Positions 58,354 through 64,000 of a stretch of 64,000 bases of DNA are shown here, in pieces. Both the position numbers and the translations under genes were made by a program. The notes under the pieces were generated by a model. The model was not told the DNA's origin and ran no database searches. It was given only the letters and a program-made list of their open reading frames with translations. How positions within the stretch are numbered: the first letter of the stretch is position 1; each line of letters opens with the position of its first letter. Source of the stretch: Bacteroidaceae bacterium (GTDB lineage Bacteria; Bacteroidota; Bacteroidia; Bacteroidales; Bacteroidaceae); assembly GCA_017542145.1 (NCBI GenBank), contig JAFXXQ010000037.1, positions 1 through 64,000 of the forward strand. Direction: 5' to 3'.

Positions 58354-60168
58354 ATGCAAGCCATTATTTTAGCTGCAGGTATGGGAAAACGACTTGGTGA
58401 ATATACCAAAAACAATACCAAATGTATGGTGAAAGTTAATGGTACATCACTGATTGATCGCGTAATGAGACAACTTTCTGTATTGCCTCTGAAGCGAGTT
58501 GTGATAGTCGTTGGATATGAAGGTAAGAAACTCATGAGTTATTTGGGAAAAAAACAAAATGGATTAATGATTGAATATATCAATAACCCCATTTATGATA
58601 AGACTAATAATATTTATTCATTATTCTTAGCAAAAGAAAAATTGCAAGAAGACGATACGATTCTTATGGAGAGTGATCTTATCTTTGAGGAGGGGATGTT
58701 GAACCTTTTAATCAATAACCCCAATCCCAATATTGCTCTTGTGGCCAAATACGAAAGTTGGATGGATGGCACAATGGTTCGTCTTGATGAAGAGAACAAC
58801 ATACTGAATTTCATACCTAAGAAGGCATTTAAATATGACGATGCGAAAGATTACTATAAAACGGTGAACATTTATAAGTTGAGTAAGGAGTTCTTAAGAG
58901 ACAAATATGTTCCTTTTTTAGAGGCTTATAGTAAAGCAGAAGGCAATAATGAGTATTATGAGAATGTGTTGCGTATCATCTCCTTTCTGAATAGTCATGA
59001 GTTGAGAGCTCTGCCTATAGGAGATATGAAATGGTACGAAATTGATGATAAGCAGGATTTGGACATAGCAGAAGCTATATTTGCTGAAGATAAAGATTTA
59101 TTAACGAAATACTATGGTCGTTATGGTGGTTTCTGGCGTTTCCCTCAAATGCTTGATTTCTGTTATTTGGTCAATCCTTTTTTTCCTTCTCAGAAACTAC
59201 TTGATGAGATGCAGGCGAACTTTAGAACTCTTTTGACAGAATATCCTTCAGGCTTGAAAGTCAATTCTTTGCTTGCTAGTAAATGTTGGGGGATTAGAGA
59301 AGAGTATATTATTCCAGGAAATGGAGCTGCAGAATTAATTAAAGCACTAATGGAGAATTTAGAGGGGAAGTTGGGAATAATAAGACCAACTTTTGAGGAG
59401 TATCCTAATAGGCTTCCTCAAGACAGATTGGTTGCTTTTATTCCGCAAAATGAGGATTTCCGATATGGGATAGATGATCTTATTTCCTTTTTTGAAGACA
59501 AAGAAATAGCCACATTGTTGTTGATTAATCCAGATAATCCTTCTGGCAACTTCATTGAAAAAGAAGATGTGCTGAAGTTGGCTCATTGGTCAGAAAAGAA
59601 AGGTCTCTGTTTGATAGTAGATGAAAGTTTCGTTGATTTTAGTAAAGGATGGAATCATAGTTCATTGCTTGACGATAGTATTCTGAAAGCATATCCTCAT
59701 CTTGTCGTAATGAAGTCAATAAGCAAAAGCTATGGAGTTCCAGGTCTTCGTTTGGGTATTATGGCATCTTCAGATAAGGACTTGATAATGAAGATGAAGA
59801 AACGGGTTAGCATTTGGAATCTAAATTCGTTTGCAGAGTTTTTCATGCAAATATATGAAAAACACGAGAATGACTATAAAAAGGCTTGTGAAAAATTTCA
59901 GGAGGTTCGTTCTTTGTTTGAGAAAGGACTCAATTCTATTCCATATTTGCATGTCATGCCTTCTCAAGCAAATTTCTTTTTCTGTAAAGTTTTACCCCCA
60001 TATACAGCCAAAGAAATTGTAATGCAAATGTTAAAGCATCATAATATATTGATGAGTGCATGTATTGCGAAGAAGGGTATAGAGGAGAATCGCTATATGA
60101 GAATTGCTGTTCGAAGTAGGGCTGACAATGATAGATTGTTAGAGGCATTAAGGACAATAATCATTTAA
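58354..60168 (+). CDS. Fusion of LicC-type nucleotidyltransferase and class I/II PLP aminotransferase
   Basis: 604 residues from ATG 58354 (an in-frame TTG at 58342 adds four codons). Residues 1-235: MQAIILAAGMGKRLGEYTKNNTKCMVKVNG, the LicC-like NTP loop, and a metal site in ILMESDLIF. Residues about 255-604: a HisC/CobD-like PLP fold with the cofactor region GNGAAELIKAL, NPDNPSG, DESFVDFS, and Schiff-base lysine in KSISKSYGVPGLRLG. A nucleotidyltransferase-aminotransferase fusion is known in phosphonate tailoring (PntC), but no PEP mutase is here. A CDP-ethanolamine-, serinol- or related amino-alcohol route is more likely. That product is inferred. Confidence 0.88.
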   Translation: MQAIILAAGMGKRLGEYTKNNTKCMVKVNGTSLIDRVMRQLSVLPLKRVVIVVGYEGKKLMSYLGKKQNGLMIEYINNPIYDKTNNIYSLFLAKEKLQEDDTILMESDLIFEEGMLNLLINNPNPNIALVAKYESWMDGTMVRLDEENNILNFIPKKAFKYDDAKDYYKTVNIYKLSKEFLRDKYVPFLEAYSKAEGNNEYYENVLRIISFLNSHELRALPIGDMKWYEIDDKQDLDIAEAIFAEDKDLLTKYYGRYGGFWRFPQMLDFCYLVNPFFPSQKLLDEMQANFRTLLTEYPSGLKVNSLLASKCWGIREEYIIPGNGAAELIKALMENLEGKLGIIRPTFEEYPNRLPQDRLVAFIPQNEDFRYGIDDLISFFEDKEIATLLLINPDNPSGNFIEKEDVLKLAHWSEKKGLCLIVDESFVDFSKGWNHSSLLDDSILKAYPHLVVMKSISKSYGVPGLRLGIMASSDKDLIMKMKKRVSIWNLNSFAEFFMQIYEKHENDYKKACEKFQEVRSLFEKGLNSIPYLHVMPSQANFFFCKVLPPYTAKEIVMQMLKHHNILMSACIAKKGIEENRYMRIAVRSRADNDRLLEALRTIII

Positions 60169-60179
60169 TAAGTAGAAAA

Positions 60180-61301
60180 ATGAAAGTATGTATAGTAGGC
60201 GGTGGTCATATTGGAACCACGTTGACTTGTTACATCAAGAAAACCCATCCTCAGTATCAAGTTTGTTTGTATACAAGAAGACCTCAAAACTTTTTGGATG
60301 AAATTAAATGTAATGATATAGAGAGCAATGAGTCTTACATAGTTAGGCCAGATGTTATCTCTGATAATCCTTCGTTTTCGGCCAAGGATGCTGACATAGT
60401 GTTCATTGCTTTGCCTCATTTTGCAGTAGAAAAGGCTTTTTCGGACATTGCTCCTTTTGTCTCTTCTAATGCAATGATAGGTGTAATTCCAGGTGGTGGT
60501 GGATGTGAGTTCTTTTTCAAGAAATATTTTTCGGACAAGCAAACGCTTTTTGGATTCCAACGTGTTCCCTTTACTGCCAAACTTCATGAATATGGAAAAG
60601 AGACTAACCTTAAAAGTTGGAAGCCATTTAGCGTAGTTGGTACTCTTCAAAATGGACGAATAGACAAAGTCTGTGAGATGATAGAATCATGTGGGCTGAA
60701 AACCAGGCAAGCAACAAATTATCTGGAGATTGCGCTTACACCAACGAATCCTATATTGCATACTTCAAGGACATTTGAATTATTTGGTTCATACAAACGA
60801 GATCACAAGTTCAAGGAGAAATCGAAATTTTATGTGGGTTGGTCTGACAAGGCATCAAAAACGATGCTTTCAATGGACATGGAACTCCATTGTTTGTTGG
60901 ATGCTATTAGTGGCTTAGACACTTCGGCTATCCGTCCCCTATCAGAGCATTATGAATCACCTACTGTTGAGGCCATGACAGCAAAGATTAATACTATTGC
61001 AACATTCCAAAGTGTATATGCTCCTATGAAGCAAATCGAAGATTACTATGTTGCCGATACCTCTTCTAGAATGTTCACAGAAGATTTTCCATGGGGATTA
61101 GCTGTTATTCGTTCTTATTTTGACTATTTTGATATCCCTGCCCCTACTATGGATATTGTTCTTAGTTGGTTTGCTAATTATATGGGGCTGGAGTGGTATA
61201 AGGATGGCCATTTCATTGGTTCTGATTTGAAAAAGACTGGTGTCATACAAAATTATGGTATTTCTACTGTAAAAGAATTGTTGTCGGTTTACAACCAATA
61301 A
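60180..61301 (+). CDS. Opine/octopine-dehydrogenase family oxidoreductase
   Basis: 373 residues. Rossmann start MKVCIVGGGHIGTTLTCYI (GxGxxG). The C-terminal octopine/nopaline dehydrogenase domain has NPILHTSRTFELF, where the conserved histidine of this family lies in 'hp(t/s)'. Such enzymes join a 2-oxo acid to the amino group of an amino acid by NAD(P)H-dependent reduction. Next to an alanine/saccharopine-dehydrogenase-like enzyme, it suggests an opine such as an N-(carboxyalkyl) amino acid as a polysaccharide substituent. It lies 11 bp behind the fusion gene. Confidence 0.87.
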   Translation: MKVCIVGGGHIGTTLTCYIKKTHPQYQVCLYTRRPQNFLDEIKCNDIESNESYIVRPDVISDNPSFSAKDADIVFIALPHFAVEKAFSDIAPFVSSNAMIGVIPGGGGCEFFFKKYFSDKQTLFGFQRVPFTAKLHEYGKETNLKSWKPFSVVGTLQNGRIDKVCEMIESCGLKTRQATNYLEIALTPTNPILHTSRTFELFGSYKRDHKFKEKSKFYVGWSDKASKTMLSMDMELHCLLDAISGLDTSAIRPLSEHYESPTVEAMTAKINTIATFQSVYAPMKQIEDYYVADTSSRMFTEDFPWGLAVIRSYFDYFDIPAPTMDIVLSWFANYMGLEWYKDGHFIGSDLKKTGVIQNYGISTVKELLSVYNQ

Positions 61302-61325
61302 AACTCATTTTAATATCATTGAAAA

Positions 61326-62543
61326 ATGATTATTGGACTTATAAAAGAGACAAAGATACCTGAAGACAACAGGGTGGCTTTGTCACCAACCCAGGTGGCA
61401 AAACTAAATGCGGAGTTCCCTGAGTCAGAGATTGTAGTTCAGAGTAGTGAGATAAGGGCCTTTACGGATGATGAGTATAGGCAGGCTGGAGTCAAGGTAG
61501 TTGATGATTTGTCCGACTGCGATGTGCTGTTTGGTATTAAAGAAGCCCAAATAGATTCGTTAATACCCAACAAGCATTATTTCTTCTTTGCGCACATTGC
61601 TAAAAAGCAGGAGTACAACCGCCCGTTGTTGCAGGCGATGCTTGCCAAGAACCTGACATTCTCAGACTATGAATACTTGGTTGATGAAAATGGTGAGCGT
61701 GTTTGTGCATTTGGTTGGTGGGCTGGTGTCGTAGGAGTCTACTATACCTTGCGTGGATATATGCTGAAGATGGGACAAAATACCTTGCCAAAGCCCGAGC
61801 GCACGTTTACGCTCGCTGAGATGCGCGCCATACTTGATACTGTACAATTGCCCAAGGTGAAAGTATTAATTACTGGGAAAGGAAGGGTTGCACAGGGAGC
61901 TCTTTACACTATGCATGAATGCGGTGCCCAGGAGCTAACTTTGGAGGAGTTCTTGAGTGATGAGCCTGTGGAAATGCTCTCCTTCTATCGTGCCTGTGTC
62001 AATGAGTTGGTGAAAAGAAAGGACGGGAAAGCTTTCGACCGTAAAGATTTCCGTAACAATCCTGAAGCCTACGAAAGTGATTTTATAAAGTATGCTAAGC
62101 ACACCGATATCTTTATTCCCTGTCATTTCTGGGATCCTCATGCACCCGTATATCTTGAACAAGAGGATTTTGTAAAGTATCATTTGCCTATTAAGATGAT
62201 AGGAGACATTACATGTGATATCTGCGGTAGCGTCAAGTCGACCGTGAGACCCGCTACACATGCAGAGCCTTATTACGACTTCAATCGTGTGATATGTCGT
62301 GAAGAGGCTCCCTTCTCTTCGCAAGATAATATCACAGTTATGGCTGTGGATACCTGCCCGAATGCATTGGCTCTCGATGCCAGTGAGTATTTTGGCGACA
62401 TGCTTACAGAGTATGTATTCAGACCTTTGCTGAGGGGCGAAGGTGATACATCAGATATCATTAGAAAAGCCACAATTGTTCATAACGGGAAGTTGACAGA
62501 GAAGTTCTCATATTTGGAAGGGTTTTCGAAAGGAGAAGAATAA
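61326..62543 (+). CDS. Alanine-dehydrogenase/saccharopine-dehydrogenase-like oxidoreductase
   Basis: 405 residues. MIIGLIKETKIPEDNRVALSPTQV is the AlaDH/PNT/Lys1 N-terminal signature; LPKVKVLITGKGRVAQGALYTM is the NAD-binding loop; HAEPYYDFN and DNITVMAVDTCPNALALDASEYFG belong to the catalytic part. Members catalyse reversible reductive amination or opine-type condensation with lysine. It is 24 bp behind the opine-dehydrogenase-like gene, and the two may act in sequence. Confidence 0.85.
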   Translation: MIIGLIKETKIPEDNRVALSPTQVAKLNAEFPESEIVVQSSEIRAFTDDEYRQAGVKVVDDLSDCDVLFGIKEAQIDSLIPNKHYFFFAHIAKKQEYNRPLLQAMLAKNLTFSDYEYLVDENGERVCAFGWWAGVVGVYYTLRGYMLKMGQNTLPKPERTFTLAEMRAILDTVQLPKVKVLITGKGRVAQGALYTMHECGAQELTLEEFLSDEPVEMLSFYRACVNELVKRKDGKAFDRKDFRNNPEAYESDFIKYAKHTDIFIPCHFWDPHAPVYLEQEDFVKYHLPIKMIGDITCDICGSVKSTVRPATHAEPYYDFNRVICREEAPFSSQDNITVMAVDTCPNALALDASEYFGDMLTEYVFRPLLRGEGDTSDIIRKATIVHNGKLTEKFSYLEGFSKGEE

Positions 62544-62555
62544 AAGTTTTCTGTT

Positions 62556-63347
62556 ATGACAAAAGTGATTCTAAACGCTGATGATTTTGGAAAGAGTTTA
62601 TCTCGTAACCGAGCTATCAACGATTCCTTTAAACAGGGCCTTATCTATTCTGCTGGATTAATCGTTACTGGAAAACATCTTCAAAATGCTATCGATTACA
62701 TGATGGAGGGTAAATATGTGGAGAGCACTCATCTTCATGTCAATTTATCAGCAAACTTATTACAAGAAGATTCTGAGGACGCTCCACTTACTGATGCGAT
62801 GAGGAAAGATCCCTTTTTTTGTAAAGACGGAAAATTCAAAAAATATAAAGGATTGCCACATCGCATTTCTGACATCAGGAAATGGAAGATTGTTTATGAA
62901 GAAATAGTGGCTCAGTATAATAAATTTTTCGAAGAAACCCAAGGACGAGGAAATATTGAGCATGTCGATTTTCACTTATGGTATAATTTGACATTTCCTG
63001 TTGCTTTAGCACTTAACTTTTTTACATGGAAATATAAGATAAAATCTGTTCGATATATAGGAATTCACCAAAAGTCCATAAAATTTAAATTATTCCGTTG
63101 GTTAAGTTGGAATCCACGTGTAAAATCTATTCCTGCAACAAACATAGACTATTATCTTTCGAAACGTAGGTCTCTTGCTCAAGAACCTATTATAGAATTA
63201 TATTGCCATCCTAATTATAAAGAAGAGGTGTTCCTTGATGACAGCCCTTCGTATTTAAAGCATGAAAGACAACCTATGCAGAAACAAATACAGATGCTGA
63301 AAGAATTAGATAGCGTTGAATTCATTTCATGGGAAAGTATCAAATAA
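62556..63347 (+). CDS. ChbG/HpnK (YdjC)-family carbohydrate deacetylase
   Basis: 263 residues. VILNADDFGKSLSRNRAI carries the metal-binding Asp pair (DD), with further ligands in STHLHVNLS and VEHVDFHLW. YdjC-like enzymes remove N-acetyl groups from diacetylchitobiose, hopanoid-linked GlcNAc and other amino sugars. In this locus it may deacetylate a carrier-linked sugar to expose an amine for acylation. Its stop codon directly abuts the next ATG. Confidence 0.88.
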   Translation: MTKVILNADDFGKSLSRNRAINDSFKQGLIYSAGLIVTGKHLQNAIDYMMEGKYVESTHLHVNLSANLLQEDSEDAPLTDAMRKDPFFCKDGKFKKYKGLPHRISDIRKWKIVYEEIVAQYNKFFEETQGRGNIEHVDFHLWYNLTFPVALALNFFTWKYKIKSVRYIGIHQKSIKFKLFRWLSWNPRVKSIPATNIDYYLSKRRSLAQEPIIELYCHPNYKEEVFLDDSPSYLKHERQPMQKQIQMLKELDSVEFISWESIK

Positions 63348-64000
63348 ATGAGTAATATTGTCGTTTTTTTTGCCGGAGACTTTTGCTCTAAACCATCCAC
63401 TTCAAAGATTTCCGTATCAGACGAATTGAAAAAACTGATACAATCGTGTGATTTGAGAGTGGTGAATTTTGAGGTACCGTTGAGACCAGAGGCACAATTG
63501 CCACCCCAAAAAAGGGAACGTTTCTTTCAAAATGATGACGCCCCTGCTTTTCTTCAGGAGTTAGGCTTCAACCTTTTTTCACAGGCCAATAACCATGCCT
63601 TTGACTGGGGGGATGAAGGCTTTTTAAAAACAGAGGCGGCTTTGGGCGATGCAGCTTTTGGCGCCGGTACGTACGATGAGGCCTATAGGGTGAAAGTGGT
63701 TGATGTGAAAGGAAAAAAAATAGGCTTTTATGCACTTTCCTTTGCAGCCTATACAGGTGTGTTTGATGACGTCACACACCGTGACGGATTGGGCTGCGCT
63801 TACATCAATGACCTGCGTGTGAATCATGATATAATAGAGGCTAAGAAACATGTGGACTACCTTTTTGTGTTGCCACATGATGGAATTGAATATATTGATA
63901 TACCTACACCAGAGACCATCGCTCGCTATCGAGATTTTATAGACTATGGTGCCGATGGAGTAATTGCTTCCCATCCTCATTGCCCGCAAGGATGGGAGGA
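63348..64000 (+). CDS. CapA-like metallophosphatase-fold protein, partial
   Basis: It starts at ATG 63348, immediately after the previous stop, and runs off the right edge (217 codons seen). MSNIVVFFAGDFCSK, VVNFEVPL, FSQANNHAFDWGDEGF, LFVLPHDGIEYIDIP and ASHPHCPQGWE follow the PGA_cap (CapA) family order of AGD, NLE, ANNH(xxD), HWG and HPH. The usual HWG reads HDG. CapA-type proteins take part in poly-gamma-glutamate synthesis or amino-acid decoration of capsules, which fits the amino-acid chemistry of the preceding genes. No signal peptide is visible. Confidence 0.85.
   Translation, partial: MSNIVVFFAGDFCSKPSTSKISVSDELKKLIQSCDLRVVNFEVPLRPEAQLPPQKRERFFQNDDAPAFLQELGFNLFSQANNHAFDWGDEGFLKTEAALGDAAFGAGTYDEAYRVKVVDVKGKKIGFYALSFAAYTGVFDDVTHRDGLGCAYINDLRVNHDIIEAKKHVDYLFVLPHDGIEYIDIPTPETIARYRDFIDYGADGVIASHPHCPQGWE

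Noticed and set aside
58354-60168. Direct identification of the fusion as phosphonate enzyme PntC
   Set aside because: The PLP half resembles HisC/CobD rather than the AEP transaminase type, and PEP mutase is not in the window, so only the fusion logic is compared.
60165-60650. 161-codon minus-strand frame opposite the opine-dehydrogenase-like gene
   Set aside because: No domain. The plus-strand gene has GGGHIG and the HTSRTFELF motif and fits the operon direction.

Overview
The window looks like a chromosome segment of a gut or rumen Bacteroidales, most likely Prevotellaceae. The reasons are: Bacteroidetes-type promoters (TTTG, a gap of about 20, TAnnTTTG) in front of many genes; a GH10 xylanase fused to a CE1 esterase, an architecture known from Prevotella ruminicola Xyn10D-Fae1A; secreted proteins with C-terminal tails of the T9SS type; and Shine-Dalgarno-poor starts. 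The left two thirds are GC-rich. From about 44 kb the DNA becomes more AT-rich, strongly so from 53 kb.

Layout. 0.6-11.9 kb: a Wzx-like flippase, a serpin lipoprotein (minus strand), an M23 peptidase, a C69 dipeptidase, a phosphohexomutase, LepA and a GH88 lipoprotein. 11.9-16.3 kb: a repeat-dense accessory zone. It holds a noncoding palindromic element with long inverted ends and an 8-bp target duplication, two related hairpin arrays on opposite strands, and two small genes (one a barstar-like immunity protein) each bracketed by inverted REP-like elements. 16.3-26.6 kb (all minus strand): a TPR/HTH sensor lipoprotein, a secreted (alpha/alpha)-barrel protein coupled to an esterase, and a five-gene MacAB-TolC-type efflux operon. 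26.7-36.8 kb: the xylanase-esterase, a repeat-rich gap, a small nucleotidyltransferase, tRNA-His, rpe, comEC, an SPFH protein, an Arc-like regulator, an acyltransferase and a CPBP protease. 37-43.8 kb (minus strand): three secreted proteins, two of them CotH-kinase proteins, behind one good promoter.

44.0-64.0 kb: the left part of a surface-polysaccharide locus, running off the right edge. It begins with a consensus promoter and rfbA, followed by a small RelA/SpoT-type synthetase and a frameshifted gene. Next comes an acyl-carrier module: ACP, two SDRs, split transketolase, second ACP, AMP ligase and KAS III. Then Wzx and Wzy. A second promoter precedes a GNAT-like protein, a HAD phosphatase, two nucleotidyltransferases (one fused to a PLP aminotransferase), an opine-type dehydrogenase, an alanine/saccharopine-dehydrogenase-like enzyme, a ChbG-type deacetylase and the start of a CapA-like protein. 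No glycosyltransferase is visible in these 20 kb. The inferred theme is a polysaccharide decorated with an unusual short acyl group and with a nucleotide-activated amine or opine-like amino acid.

The strongest candidates for something undescribed are the palindromic element with its structured interior (12.76-13.46 kb), the REP-bracketed immunity-type cassettes (14.49-16.17 kb), and the acyl-carrier/transketolase plus cytidylyltransferase-PLP/opine chemistry of the polysaccharide locus.
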